64,000 nt of DNA from Streptomyces tibetensis (GCF_007655005.1 NZ_SZVW01000021.1:62001-126000); one strand, 5' to 3'; positions 16,361-25,725 are shown, numbered from the stretch's first letter. The notes: a model not told the origin generated them from the sequence alone. A program made the numbers and translations.

Positions 16361-17466
16361 GCGGCGGGCCGGCCGCACGGAGAAACCCCGGGAAGAACCC
16401 CTGGGGCGGGGTGAGCCCGTTCTCGATCAAGACCAAGCTGGGCGCGCTCGTCGTCATCTCGGTGCTGATCACCACAGGTCTGTCGGTGATCGCGGTGCAC
16501 ACGAAGACGGAGCTGCGCTTCATCACGGTCTTCTCGATGATCGCCACGCTTCTCATTACGCAGTTCGTGGCCCATTCACTCACCGCACCGCTGGACGAGA
16601 TGACGGCGGTGGCCCGGTCCATCTCGCAGGGCGACTACACCCGCCGCACGCGGGAGAACCGCCGTGACGAGCTGGGCGACCTGGCCGTGACGATCAACGC
16701 CATGGCCGACGAGCTGGAGGCCCAGGACAGCCAGCGCAAGGAACTCGTGGCGAATGTCTCGCACGAGCTGCGCACGCCCATCGCGGGTCTGCGCGCGGTG
16801 CTGGAGAACATCGTCGACGGCGTCACGCAGGCCGACCCGGAGACGATGCGCACGGCCCTGAAGCAGACCGAGCGCCTCGGGCGGCTGGTGGAGACGCTGC
16901 TGGACCTGTCCCGCCTGGACAACGGCGTCGTACCGCTGAAACAGCGGCGGTTCGAGGTGTGGCCGTACCTGTCCGGCGTGCTGAAGGAGGCCAACATGGT
17001 CGCCTCCGTACGCGCGGGCATCGCCACCGGCTCGGGCAGTCACACCCGTACGGACGTCCATCTGCACCTCGACGTCCATCCACCGGAGTTGACCGCGCAC
17101 GCCGACCCGGAGCGCATCCACCAGGTCGTCGCCAATCTCATCGACAACGCGGTCAAGCACAGCCCGCCGCACGGCCGGGTGACGGTCAAGGCGCGGCGCG
17201 GTGCGCTGCCGGAGTCGCTGGAGCTGGAGGTCCTGGACGAGGGCCCCGGCATTCCGGAGTCCGAGTGGCACCGCGTCTTCGAGCGGTTCAACCGCGGCAG
17301 CGCCAAGCGGCCACAGGGGCCGGGCAGCGACGGCGGCACGGGTCTCGGCCTGGCCATCGCCCGTTGGGCCGTGGACCTGCACGGGGGCCGGATCGGAGTG
17401 GCCGAATCCGAGCGGGGTTGCCGGATTCTTGTCACTCTTCCGGGACTGTCATCTGTGCCAAGTTGA
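16357..17466 (+). CDS. HAMP-containing sensor histidine kinase
   Basis: A 369-residue membrane kinase. Two closely spaced hydrophobic segments (LGALVVISVLITTGLSVIAV and FITVFSMIATLLITQFVA) leave only a very short extracytoplasmic loop, so it probably senses a membrane or cytoplasmic signal. A HAMP domain (LTAPLDEMTAVARSISQGDY) and the dimerisation domain with phospho-accepting His in NVSHELRTPIAGL follow. The catalytic domain has N-box VVANLIDNAVKHSPP, G1 DEGPGIP and G2 GTGLGLAIARWAV. It is translated by ATGA coupling with the response regulator, its cognate partner. Confidence 0.94.
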   Translation: MSGGPAARRNPGKNPWGGVSPFSIKTKLGALVVISVLITTGLSVIAVHTKTELRFITVFSMIATLLITQFVAHSLTAPLDEMTAVARSISQGDYTRRTRENRRDELGDLAVTINAMADELEAQDSQRKELVANVSHELRTPIAGLRAVLENIVDGVTQADPETMRTALKQTERLGRLVETLLDLSRLDNGVVPLKQRRFEVWPYLSGVLKEANMVASVRAGIATGSGSHTRTDVHLHLDVHPPELTAHADPERIHQVVANLIDNAVKHSPPHGRVTVKARRGALPESLELEVLDEGPGIPESEWHRVFERFNRGSAKRPQGPGSDGGTGLGLAIARWAVDLHGGRIGVAESERGCRILVTLPGLSSVPS

Positions 17467-17747
17467 CGTAAAGTTCGAAGCGGAGCCACAAGATCCACGG
17501 GCGTCCGCGCTGACGGACACGTGTGATCAGGCACGGGCCCGCGCCATCGGCGCCCTGGGCCCTCCCCCGCTCTTGCCTCATTAAGCGGAACCACGCTTGT
17601 TTCCCGCCATTTCAAGCCCCGAAACACCGTTCCAGATGTGATGTGCACGACGTTGCACGGGCCCGGCCTGACCTTCCCCCTCCAGGGGGCGTAGCCTTGA
17701 TTCCCGCTGTCCATCATCTTGTGAAGCGGAAGAGGGCGGTTGCCGCC

Positions 17748-20700
17748 GTGTCGCCACAGTCCCCCAGTAACTCGAGCATCTCGACCGACACCGACCAAGC
17801 GGGGAAGAACCCTGCCGCGTCGTTCGGTGCCAACGAGTGGCTCGTCGACGAGATCTATCAGCAGTACCTCCAGGACCCGAATTCGGTAGACCGAGCCTGG
17901 TGGGACTTCTTCGCCGACTACAAGCCAGGTGCGGCCGCCGCCCCGGCTCCGGCGGGTACCGCGGCCGCGGGGGCCGCGGGGACCACCACCGCTCAGGCGG
18001 CCGCCCCGGCCGCGCCCGCCCAGGCCTCCGCCCCGGCGGCCGAGAAGCCCGCCGCAGCGCCGGCCCCCGCCCCGGCTCCGGCCCAGGCGAAGCCCGCCGC
18101 GCAGGCCCCGGCCCCCGCGCAGGCCCCTGCTCCGGCCAAGGCCCCCGCTCCGGCGCAGGCCGCCCCGGCCGCGAAGCCCGCCGCCAAGCCGGCTGCCGCC
18201 GCGAAGAAGGCGGAGCCCGCCGGTGAGGCCCCCTCGGGCCCCGAGCAGGTCGTGCTGCGCGGCCCCGCCGCCGCGGTCGCCAAGAACATGAACGCCTCCC
18301 TGGAGGTGCCCACGGCCACGTCCGTGCGCGCGGTCCCGGTGAAGCTGCTGTTCGACAACCGCATCGTCATCAACAACCACCTGAAGCGCGCCCGGGGCGG
18401 GAAGATCTCCTTCACGCACCTGATCGGCTACGCGATGGTGCAGGCCATCAAGGCCATGCCGTCGATGAACTACTCCTTCGCGGAGAAGGACGGCAAGCCG
18501 ACCCTGGTCAAGCCGGAGCACGTCAACTTCGGCCTCGCCATCGACCTGGTCAAGCCCAACGGCGACCGCCAGCTCGTGGTCGCGGGCATCAAGAAGGCCG
18601 AGACCCTGAACTTCTTCGAGTTCTGGCAGGCCTACGAGGACATCGTCCGCCGCGCCCGCGACGGCAAGCTGGGCATGGACGACTTCACCGGCGTGACGGT
18701 CTCCCTGACCAACCCCGGCGGCCTCGGCACCGTGCACTCCGTGCCGCGTCTGATGCCCGGCCAGTCGGTGATCATGGGCGTCGGCTCCATGGACTACCCG
18801 GCGGAGTTCCAGGGCACGTCCCAGGACACCCTGAACAAGCTCGGCATCTCGAAGGTCATGACGCTCACGTCGACCTACGACCACCGGGTCATCCAGGGCG
18901 CCGCCTCCGGCGAGTTCCTCCGGATCGTCGCGAACCTCCTCCTCGGTGAGAACGGCTTCTACGACGACATCTTCGAGGCGCTGCGCATCCCCTACGAGCC
19001 GGTCCGCTGGCTCAAGGACATCGACGCCAGCCACGACGACGACGTCACCAAGGCGGCCCGCGTCTTCGAGCTGATCCACTCCTACCGGGTCCGCGGTCAC
19101 GTCATGGCCGACACCGACCCGCTGGAGTACCAGCAGCGCAAGCACCCCGACCTGGACGTCAACGAGCACGGCCTCACGCTCTGGGACCTGGAGCGCGAGT
19201 TCGCCGTCGGCGGCTTCGCCGGCAAGTCGATGATGAAGCTGCGCGACATCCTCGGCGTCCTGCGCGACTCGTACTGCCGCACCACCGGCATCGAGTTCAT
19301 GCACATCCAGGACCCGAAGCAGCGCAAGTGGATCCAGGACCGCGTGGAGCGTCCGCACTCCAAGCCGGAGCGCGAGGAGCAGCTGCGCATCCTGCGCCGG
19401 CTGAACGCGGCCGAGGCGTTCGAGACGTTCCTGCAGACGAAGTACGTCGGCCAGAAGCGCTTCTCCCTGGAGGGCGGCGAGTCCGTCATCCCGCTGCTGG
19501 ACGCCGTGCTGGACTCGGCCGCCGAGTCCCGCCTGGACGAGGTCGTCATCGGCATGGCCCACCGCGGCCGGCTGAACGTCCTCGCCAACATCGTCGGCAA
19601 GTCGTACGCGCAGATCTTCCGTGAGTTCGAGGGCAACCTCGACCCGAAGTCGATGCACGGCTCCGGTGACGTGAAGTACCACCTGGGCGCCGAGGGCACC
19701 TTCACCGGTCTCGACGGCGAGCAGATCGCGGTCTCCCTGGTCGCGAACCCCTCGCACCTGGAGGCGGTGGACCCGGTCCTGGAGGGCGTCTCGCGCGCCA
19801 AGCAGGACATCATCAACAAGGGCGGCACGGACTTCACCGTCCTGCCGGTGGCGATCCACGGCGACGCGGCCTTCGCGGGCCAGGGCGTGGTGGCCGAGAC
19901 CCTGAACATGTCGCAGCTGCGCGGCTACCGCACCGGCGGCACGGTCCACATCGTCATCAACAACCAGGTCGGCTTCACCGCGGCTCCCGAGTCCTCGCGT
20001 TCCTCCATGTACGCGACGGACGTGGCCCGCATGATCGAGGCCCCGATCTTCCACGTGAACGGCGACGACCCGGAGGCCGTGGTCCGCGTCGCGCGGCTCG
20101 CCTTCGAGTTCCGCCAGGCGTTCAACAAGGACGTGGTGATCGACCTCATCTGCTACCGCCGCCGCGGTCACAACGAGTCGGACAACCCGGCCTTCACCCA
20201 GCCGCTGATGTACGACCTGATCGACAAGAAGCGCTCGGTGCGCAAGCTCTACACCGAGTCCCTCATCGGTCGCGGCGACATCACCCTGGAAGAGGCCGAG
20301 CAGGCCCTGCAGGACTACCAGGGCCAGCTGGAGAAGGTCTTCACGGAGGTCCGTGAGGCCACGTCCCAGCCGGGGACGGTCGAGTCCTCGGACCCGCAGG
20401 CCGAGTTCCCGGTCGCCGTGAACACCGCGGTGACCACGGAGGTCGTCAAGCGGATCGCCGAGTCCCAGGTCAACATCCCCGACAACATCACCGTGCACCC
20501 GCGTCTGCTGCCGCAGCTGCAGCGCCGGGCGTCGATGGTCGAGGACGGCACGATCGACTGGGGCATGGGCGAGACCCTCGCGATCGGTTCCCTCCTGCTG
20601 GAGGGCGTGCCGGTCCGCCTGGCGGGCCAGGACTCGCAGCGCGGTACGTTCGGCCAGCGCCACGCGGTCATCATCGACCGCAGCACGGGCGACGAGTACA

Positions 20701-21602
20701 CCCCGCTGCAGTACCTCTCCGAGGACCAGGCGCGGCTGAACGTCTACAACTCCCTCCTCTCCGAGTACGCGGCGATGGGCTTCGAGTACGGCTACTCGCT
20801 CGCCCGCCCCGAGGCGCTGGTGATGTGGGAGGCGCAGTTCGGCGACTTCGTCAACGGCGCCCAGACGGTCGTGGACGAGTTCATCTCGTCGGCCGAGCAG
20901 AAGTGGGCCCAGACGTCCGGCGTCGTCCTGCTGCTGCCGCACGGGTACGAGGGTCAGGGCCCGGACCACTCCTCGGCCCGCCCGGAGCGCTTCCTCCAGA
21001 TGTGCGCCCAGAACAACATGACGGTCGCCATGCCGACGTCGCCGTCGAACTACTTCCACCTCCTGCGGTGGCAGGTGCACAACCCGCACCACAAGCCGCT
21101 GGTGGTCTTCACGCCGAAGTCGATGCTGCGCCTGAAGGCCGCGGCGGCGAAGGCGGAGGAGTTCACGACGGGCCAGTTCCAGCCGGTCATCGGCGACGCG
21201 TCGGTGGACCCGGCCGCGGTCAAGAAGGTCGTCTTCTGCGCCGGCAAGGTCTACTACGACCTGGAGGCCGAGCGTCAGAAGCGCGGCGTCACGGACACGG
21301 CGATCATCCGCATCGAGCGCCTGTACCCGCTGCCGGGTGCCGAGCTCCAGGCGGAGATCAAGAAGTACCCGAACGCCGAGAAGTACCTGTGGGCGCAGGA
21401 GGAGCCGGCGAACCAGGGTGCCTGGCCGTTCATCGCGCTCAACCTGATCGACCACCTGGACCTGGCGGTCGGCGCGGACGTCCCGCACGGCGAGCGGCTG
21501 CGGCGCATCTCGCGCCCGCACGGCTCGTCCCCGGCGGTGGGTTCCGCGAAGCGTCACCAGGCCGAGCAGGAGCAGCTGGTGCGTGAGGTGTTCGAGGCGT
21601 AA
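17748..21602 (+). CDS. kgd: Multifunctional 2-oxoglutarate dehydrogenase E1/E2 (Kgd/SucA)
   Basis: A 1284-residue actinobacterial fusion that carries out the E1 decarboxylase and E2 succinyltransferase steps of the TCA 2-oxoglutarate dehydrogenase complex. The N-terminal E1 targeting segment has ANEWLVDEIYQQYLQDPNSV. An Ala/Pro-rich linker (about residues 60-165) replaces the lipoyl domain. The E2 catalytic core (about 170-420) ends with the TYDHRVIQGA catalytic motif. The ThDP-dependent E1 region follows, with IGMAHRGRLNVLANI and the HGDAAFAGQGVVAETLNM region. GTG 17748 gives the family's usual length. In mycobacteria and corynebacteria the FHA protein GarA/OdhI inhibits this enzyme. A strong hairpin terminator follows. 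Confidence 0.96.
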   Translation: MSPQSPSNSSISTDTDQAGKNPAASFGANEWLVDEIYQQYLQDPNSVDRAWWDFFADYKPGAAAAPAPAGTAAAGAAGTTTAQAAAPAAPAQASAPAAEKPAAAPAPAPAPAQAKPAAQAPAPAQAPAPAKAPAPAQAAPAAKPAAKPAAAAKKAEPAGEAPSGPEQVVLRGPAAAVAKNMNASLEVPTATSVRAVPVKLLFDNRIVINNHLKRARGGKISFTHLIGYAMVQAIKAMPSMNYSFAEKDGKPTLVKPEHVNFGLAIDLVKPNGDRQLVVAGIKKAETLNFFEFWQAYEDIVRRARDGKLGMDDFTGVTVSLTNPGGLGTVHSVPRLMPGQSVIMGVGSMDYPAEFQGTSQDTLNKLGISKVMTLTSTYDHRVIQGAASGEFLRIVANLLLGENGFYDDIFEALRIPYEPVRWLKDIDASHDDDVTKAARVFELIHSYRVRGHVMADTDPLEYQQRKHPDLDVNEHGLTLWDLEREFAVGGFAGKSMMKLRDILGVLRDSYCRTTGIEFMHIQDPKQRKWIQDRVERPHSKPEREEQLRILRRLNAAEAFETFLQTKYVGQKRFSLEGGESVIPLLDAVLDSAAESRLDEVVIGMAHRGRLNVLANIVGKSYAQIFREFEGNLDPKSMHGSGDVKYHLGAEGTFTGLDGEQIAVSLVANPSHLEAVDPVLEGVSRAKQDIINKGGTDFTVLPVAIHGDAAFAGQGVVAETLNMSQLRGYRTGGTVHIVINNQVGFTAAPESSRSSMYATDVARMIEAPIFHVNGDDPEAVVRVARLAFEFRQAFNKDVVIDLICYRRRGHNESDNPAFTQPLMYDLIDKKRSVRKLYTESLIGRGDITLEEAEQALQDYQGQLEKVFTEVREATSQPGTVESSDPQAEFPVAVNTAVTTEVVKRIAESQVNIPDNITVHPRLLPQLQRRASMVEDGTIDWGMGETLAIGSLLLEGVPVRLAGQDSQRGTFGQRHAVIIDRSTGDEYTPLQYLSEDQARLNVYNSLLSEYAAMGFEYGYSLARPEALVMWEAQFGDFVNGAQTVVDEFISSAEQKWAQTSGVVLLLPHGYEGQGPDHSSARPERFLQMCAQNNMTVAMPTSPSNYFHLLRWQVHNPHHKPLVVFTPKSMLRLKAAAAKAEEFTTGQFQPVIGDASVDPAAVKKVVFCAGKVYYDLEAERQKRGVTDTAIIRIERLYPLPGAELQAEIKKYPNAEKYLWAQEEPANQGAWPFIALNLIDHLDLAVGADVPHGERLRRISRPHGSSPAVGSAKRHQAEQEQLVREVFEA

Positions 21603-21624
21603 TCGCCCTCGCGCGTCCTGCCTG

Positions 21625-21667
21625 GCCGGGCCGCATCCCCGCTTCGGGGGTGCGGCCCGGCCGTTTT
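21625..21667 (+). terminator. Rho-independent-type terminator after kgd
   Basis: Twelve-base stem GGCCGGGCCGCA / TGCGGCCCGGCC (21625-21636 with 21652-21663), with the loop able to pair further (CCCCGCTTCGGGG), followed by GTTTT. It lies 22 bases past the kgd stop, before the next gene on the same strand. Confidence 0.9.
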
Positions 21668-21687
21668 CGCGCACCTATCCTTGAGGC

Positions 21688-21867
21688 ATGTACTTCACGG
21701 ACCGTGGCATCGAGGAACTGGAGAAGCGGCGCGGCGAGGAGGAAGTCACCTTCGAGTGGCTCGCCGAGCAGTTGAGGACGTTCGTCGATCTCAATCCCGA
21801 CTTCGAGGTGCCGGTGGAGCGGCTGGCCACGTGGCTGGCTCGGCTGGACGACGAGGACGACGAGTAG
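21688..21867 (+). CDS. Short acidic DUF6104-type protein
   Basis: A 59-residue protein from ATG 21688 to TAG 21867. It begins MYFTDRGIEELEKRRGEEEV and ends in the acidic tail LARLDDEDDE. It is highly charged and probably helical, with no cysteines and no signal. I recall nearly identical short proteins beside kgd in many Streptomyces, annotated as DUF6104; that name is from memory. A TCCTTGAGGC stretch upstream is a weak ribosome site. The role is unknown. Confidence 0.8.
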   Translation: MYFTDRGIEELEKRRGEEEVTFEWLAEQLRTFVDLNPDFEVPVERLATWLARLDDEDDE

Positions 21868-21898
21868 ATCCGGCCTCTTCTCCCCTCCCGCCGTCGCC

Positions 21899-22735
21899 TC
21901 AGTCGCGGGGGTGTGTGAGGGCGTAAGTCAGCCCCAGTGCGCCGTGCGCGAGGAGCAGGGCTCCGGCCGTGGCCCAGCCGCCACCCCGCCGCCGCAGGCC
22001 CTGCACCAGGAGCGTCAGGCCCGCCGCCACCTGCGCCAGGGCCAGGGCGCGGGACCTGGGGCCACCCGTCCAGGGCATCCAGGGGCCGAGCCGGCTGTGG
22101 TCCACGGTGTCGCGTTCAGCGACCGCCTCGCGCCAGCCCGGCCATTCGACGGGCAGGCTGTCCGGCCGTCCGGCGGCGGCTTCCAGGAGGCGGTCGGCGG
22201 GTTCGCCCGGGGCGAGTTCGGCGGGCAGGGCGACGCCCACGCCCGCGAGGACCGCGAGCAGGCCGCGCAGGCGGGCACGGGCGTCGGCCGCCGAGTCGGG
22301 TGCGGTCAGCCGGTCGAGGGCCTGCACGTCCAGGACGAGGTCGAGGCCCAGGCGGGCGGCGAACGCGCGCATCGCCTCGTCCTCCCCGACCGGGACGCCG
22401 CTCGCGAGCCACACGAAGCCGACCGGGCGGCGGAAGCCGGACGCGAAGATGAATCCGGCGTGGTCCGGATCCCACCACAGGGCCAGGGCGGGCCAGGGCG
22501 CGCCGACGGCGAGGGCCGTGGTCCAGCCCGTGACCACCCGGTCGACGGGCTCGGCACCGTCCCGCCAGGGCCTGCCCTCGGGGACGAGAACGCTCCATTC
22601 GTCGCCCGCGCGCGTGAGCCGCATCGGTTCGCGCAACAGGTGGGCGACGGGGGCGACGGACGCGGGCGCCGCCCGGCACAGCAGCAGCGCCCCAGACGCG
22701 GGACCGGTGCGGGCAGCTTCCGTCGACATGCTCAC
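21899..22735 (-). CDS. Hypothetical protein with C-terminal membrane segments
   Basis: About 278 residues. The N-terminal two-thirds is soluble, Ala/Val/Leu/Pro-rich with several Trp residues (WSVLVPEGRPWRDG, ALALWWDPDHAGFIFASGF). The C-terminal 65 residues contain two likely membrane helices, RALALAQVAAGLTLLVQGL and WATAGALLLAHGALGLTYAL. Starts at GTG 22735 or the ATGs two and four codons later are equivalent. It is divergent from the DUF4097/PadR pair. I do not recognise the family; the high G/C third positions support coding. Confidence 0.7.
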   Translation of the reverse strand: MSMSTEAARTGPASGALLLCRAAPASVAPVAHLLREPMRLTRAGDEWSVLVPEGRPWRDGAEPVDRVVTGWTTALAVGAPWPALALWWDPDHAGFIFASGFRRPVGFVWLASGVPVGEDEAMRAFAARLGLDLVLDVQALDRLTAPDSAADARARLRGLLAVLAGVGVALPAELAPGEPADRLLEAAAGRPDSLPVEWPGWREAVAERDTVDHSRLGPWMPWTGGPRSRALALAQVAAGLTLLVQGLRRRGGGWATAGALLLAHGALGLTYALTHPRD

Positions 22736-22815
22736 ACGCTAGGGCGAATCACCTGATTTTGAGCACTTTTGTCCACCCACTCCTCCCCAGAATGGGTGTC
22801 TTGACTTTCCCGGAC

Positions 22816-22850
22816 CGCGATATATCGTGAATACGAGAGGACGCGATATG
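22816..22850. promoter_or_regulatory. Probable PadR operator upstream of the DUF4097 gene
   Basis: A perfect 10-base palindrome CGATATATCG (22818-22827) sits inside CGCGATATATCGTG. A half copy CGCGATATG follows at 22842-22850, overlapping the first possible start codon. The A+T-rich core stands out strongly in this DNA. Since the operon's second gene encodes a PadR repressor, autoregulation is the natural reading. Confidence 0.6.
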
Positions 22851-23852
22851 GCGCGTCGAGTCGGGGAGGTCTCCACCATGTCCGAGTGGTCCGTCGCAGA
22901 ACCGAGGAAGCTCACGTTCGACGAGCCCGTGAGCGACCTGAGGGTGCGTCTCGTCAACGGAACGGTGAACGTGGTGGGCACGGACGAAGGTTCCGCCCGC
23001 CTGGAGATCTCCGAGATCGAGGGACCACCCCTGGTGGTGACCCAGCAGGACGGCGTCCTCACGGTGGCCTACGAGGACCTGCCCTGGAAGGGCTTCCTCA
23101 AGTGGCTGGACCGCAAGGGCTGGCGCCGCAGCGCGGTGGTCTCCCTGGCCGTCCCGGTCGGCACCCGCGTGGAGGTGGGCGTGGTGGGCGCGGCCGCCGT
23201 GATCTCCGGGATCCAGGGCCCGTCGGTGGTGAAGGGCGTCACCGGCGACACGACGCTCGTGGGCCTGTCCGGCCCGGTCCGCGCCGACACGGTCTCCGGC
23301 AGCCTGGAGGCCCAGGGCGTGACCGGCGAGCTGCGGTTCAACTCGGTCTCCGGTGACCTCACGGTGATCGAGGGCTCCGGCCCCTCCGTGCGGGCCGAGT
23401 CGGTCAGCGGCTCGATGATCGTCGACCTCGACCCGAACGGCCCGACGGACGTCCGGCTGACCAGCGTCTCGGGCGAGATCGCGATCCGGCTCCCGTACCC
23501 GGCGGACGCGGAGGTCGAAGCGAACACGGCGAGCGGATCCCTCTCCAACGCCTTCGAAGGCCTGCGGGTGCACGGCCAGTGGGGAGCCCACAAGATCACG
23601 GGCCGGCTCGGCGCGGGCACCGGCAAACTGCGGGCCACCACCGTCTCCGGCTCGATCGCCCTGCTCCGCCGCCCGGCCGGAGAGGACGATCACGACGACG
23701 AGCCATGGGACACCCGACCCGGCAACAGCGGCGCGGCCAAAGCCCCGGCGAGCGGCCCCCGGGGCGGCTCGGGAGACAATTCCGTCTCCGGCCCGGGCGA
23801 TGACCCCACCACCGTCCCGGCCGACGGCACAACCGACAAGAAGGTGCTCTGA
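22848..23852 (+). CDS. DUF4097 beta-helix protein
   Basis: About 334 residues of a repetitive beta-strand protein of the DUF4097 (adhesin-like) family. Successive blocks such as VRADTVSGSLEAQGVTGELR, FNSVSGDLTVIEGSGPSVRA and VRLTSVSGEIAIRLPYPADA share the VSG turn. There is no signal peptide or membrane segment, so it appears cytoplasmic. The last 60 residues are Pro/Gly/Asp-rich and disordered. Possible starts are ATG 22848 behind GAGAGG and ATG 22878 (MSEWSVAEPRKL) behind GGGGAGG. The PadR gene starts one base after the stop, so they form an operon. The molecular function is unknown. Confidence 0.85.
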   Translation: MARRVGEVSTMSEWSVAEPRKLTFDEPVSDLRVRLVNGTVNVVGTDEGSARLEISEIEGPPLVVTQQDGVLTVAYEDLPWKGFLKWLDRKGWRRSAVVSLAVPVGTRVEVGVVGAAAVISGIQGPSVVKGVTGDTTLVGLSGPVRADTVSGSLEAQGVTGELRFNSVSGDLTVIEGSGPSVRAESVSGSMIVDLDPNGPTDVRLTSVSGEIAIRLPYPADAEVEANTASGSLSNAFEGLRVHGQWGAHKITGRLGAGTGKLRATTVSGSIALLRRPAGEDDHDDEPWDTRPGNSGAAKAPASGPRGGSGDNSVSGPGDDPTTVPADGTTDKKVL

Positions 23853-23853
23853 C

Positions 23854-24921
23854 ATGCCCCCCGTCTTCGCCCACGGCCGCCTCCGCCTCTACCTGCTGAA
23901 GCTGCTGGACGAGGCGCCCCGTCACGGCTACGAGGTGATCCGCCTCCTCGAGGAGCGCTTCCAGGGGCTGTACGCGCCATCGGCGGGCACGGTCTACCCG
24001 CGTCTGGCCAAGCTGGAGGCCGAGGGCCTGGTCACCCACACCACCGAGGGCGGCCGCAAGGTCTACTCGATCACGGACGCGGGCCGCGCCGAACTGGCCG
24101 ACCGCAGCGGCGAGCTGGCCGACCTGGAACTGGAGATCCGGGAGTCGGTCGCCGAACTGGCCGCGGAGATCCAGGCAGACGTGCGCGGAGCCGCCGGAGA
24201 CCTGCGCCGCGAGATGCGCGCGGCCGCGACGGAGGCCCGCAGGGGCGGCGGCACCACGACCGACGGCACGACGGGCACCCCCTACGGCGACTTCTCGCAG
24301 TACGGCGACAAGGAGGCCTGGCGCATCGCCAAGGAGGAGATGCGCCGCGCCCGGCAGGAGTGGAAAGAGCAGGCCCGGCGCGCCAAGGACGAGAGCCGTC
24401 GCGCCCGCGAGGACGCCCAGCGCGCTCGCCGCCAGGCGAAGGAGGCCCAGGAGCAGGCCCGGGTCCAGGCCCAGGAGCAGGTGCAGCGCATCACTCGCCA
24501 CGTCCAGGAGCAGGTGCAGGACCACTTCGCCCGCGGCGACTGGCCGACGGGTCTGCGTGAGGGCCTGAGCGAACTGGTGAAGGAGGTGGGCGAGTTCGGC
24601 AAGGACTACGGCAAGGGCTTCGGCAAGGACCTCGGTTTCGACTGGCCCGGCACCGGCAAGCCCACCGCGGAGCCGACCCACGTCCATCCCCCGGAGGACT
24701 TCCCGGCCGCCTATGAACCGGCCTGGGCCCACGAGGACACCGCCGACTCCACCGGCGACCCGGCCCGCGACCTGGACCGCCTGCTCGACCGTTTCCGGGA
24801 CGACATCCGTGACGCGGCCCGCGACCACGGCGTCACCCCCGGCCAACTGCGAGACGCCCGCCGCCACCTGTCGACCGCGGCGGCCCACATAGGAGCCCTC
24901 CTGCGCACGCAGCAGAAGTAG
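23854..24921 (+). CDS. PadR-family regulator with long coiled-coil tail
   Basis: A 355-residue protein, far longer than a typical PadR (about 110-180). Residues 1-80 are the PadR winged helix: LRLYLLKLLDEAPRHGYEVI, GTVYPRLAKLEAEGLVTH, GGRKVYSITDAGRAEL. Residues 85-125 are a short coil. Residues 150-225 are a very charged helix (RARQEWKEQARRAKDESRRA, QEQARVQAQEQVQR). The C-terminus holds an acidic helical segment (DLDRLLDRFRDDIRDAARDH). It probably represses its own operon through the upstream CGATATATCG palindrome. The long coil may give a sensory or multimerising function. Confidence 0.9.
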   Translation: MPPVFAHGRLRLYLLKLLDEAPRHGYEVIRLLEERFQGLYAPSAGTVYPRLAKLEAEGLVTHTTEGGRKVYSITDAGRAELADRSGELADLELEIRESVAELAAEIQADVRGAAGDLRREMRAAATEARRGGGTTTDGTTGTPYGDFSQYGDKEAWRIAKEEMRRARQEWKEQARRAKDESRRAREDAQRARRQAKEAQEQARVQAQEQVQRITRHVQEQVQDHFARGDWPTGLREGLSELVKEVGEFGKDYGKGFGKDLGFDWPGTGKPTAEPTHVHPPEDFPAAYEPAWAHEDTADSTGDPARDLDRLLDRFRDDIRDAARDHGVTPGQLRDARRHLSTAAAHIGALLRTQQK

Positions 24922-24940
24922 GCGCCCGGGACGCAGCCCT

Positions 24941-25513
24941 TCAGCCGGCCTGGGCCTCGCCGCCACTCCCGTACAGCACCCGCACCAGGGACGCGTACGT
25001 CACCCCGTGGTCGGCGAGGACCTCGGCCGGCACTCCGGGACCGGCGGTCAGGGCCAGCAGAATGTGCTCGTCCCCGATGTGCCGGTCCCGCTGGGCGAGA
25101 GCGACCCGCAAGGAACGCTCCAGCACGCCCTTGGCCTCCCGCCCGAGGGAGGTACGCCCCGACCACCACCGCTTGTCCGTCCGGTCACCGGCCAGAGCAC
25201 CGACCCCGTGCGTCTCCTCCACCCGGGCGACGATCTCCGCCACGTCGATCCCCAGCCCCGCGAGCGCATCGGTTTCCGCCTGCGTCAGCCCGGCCCGCCG
25301 CCGCGCCTCACGCAGCGCCTCGCGCACGGACTCCCGCCGCTCACCGAGCCCGAGAGCGGCGAGCGCGAAGGACCCACGACTGCCCTCCCGGTCGAGCAGA
25401 GCCAGCAGCAGGTGCTCGGGCTCCACGCACCGCCCGCCCCCACCACTGCCCTCCACATACGCGTAAGCGCCCTTGACCACGTCCCTGGCGTCTTTCGTGA
25501 ACCGCTCGAACAT
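24941..25513 (-). CDS. Clp N-terminal-domain protein without ATPase
   Basis: A 190-residue protein with two Clp_N repeats. It opens MFERFTKDARDVVKGAYAYV, with EPEHLLLALLDREGSRG in the first repeat and HIGDEHILLALTAGPGV in the second, as in the substrate- and adaptor-binding domain of ClpC/ClpB. There is no AAA+ module, so it is a stand-alone Clp_N. Such proteins may compete for or bind adaptors, or sense unfolded or arginine-phosphorylated proteins. Its ATG overlaps the stop of the small HTH gene (TGATG), indicating coupled expression. The partner protein is a sigma-region-4-like DNA-binding protein, suggesting a regulator/sensor pair. Confidence 0.88.
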   Translation of the reverse strand: MFERFTKDARDVVKGAYAYVEGSGGGGRCVEPEHLLLALLDREGSRGSFALAALGLGERRESVREALREARRRAGLTQAETDALAGLGIDVAEIVARVEETHGVGALAGDRTDKRWWSGRTSLGREAKGVLERSLRVALAQRDRHIGDEHILLALTAGPGVPAEVLADHGVTYASLVRVLYGSGGEAQAG

Positions 25514-25722
25514 CAATGCCTCCCGTACTTCTTGTGCACGGCCTGCCTGCTCACACCGAGTTCGGTGGCGATCTCCTGCCACGACCAGCCCTGGTTGCGC
25601 GCATTGCGCACCTGTACGGCTTCCAGCTGCTCCAGCAGCCGACGCAGCGCGGCGACGGCCCGCAGGCCGACCCGTGGATCACGGTCACCCGCACGCTCGG
25701 CCAGATCCGTTGCTTCGGTCAT
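25513..25722 (-). CDS. Small HTH DNA-binding protein paired with Clp_N protein
   Basis: A 69-residue protein. An N-terminal charged helix (LRAVAALRRLLEQLEAVQVR) leads into a helix-turn-helix ARNQGWSWQEIATELGVSRQ followed by AVHKKYGRH, resembling sigma region 4 or Trp-repressor-like HTHs. It overlaps the Clp_N gene start by one base. Its start codon is immediately preceded by two perfect inverted repeats, GTCAAC-N4-GTTGAC, centred 27 bases apart. It therefore probably binds there and controls its own two-gene operon, with the Clp_N protein a candidate modulator. Confidence 0.88.
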   Translation of the reverse strand: MTEATDLAERAGDRDPRVGLRAVAALRRLLEQLEAVQVRNARNQGWSWQEIATELGVSRQAVHKKYGRH

Positions 25723-25725
25723 GCA

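Noticed and set aside
17040..21674. A 1544-codon minus-strand open frame opposite kgd
   Set aside because: It is an antisense shadow produced by G/C third-position bias. Kgd on the plus strand has all family motifs.
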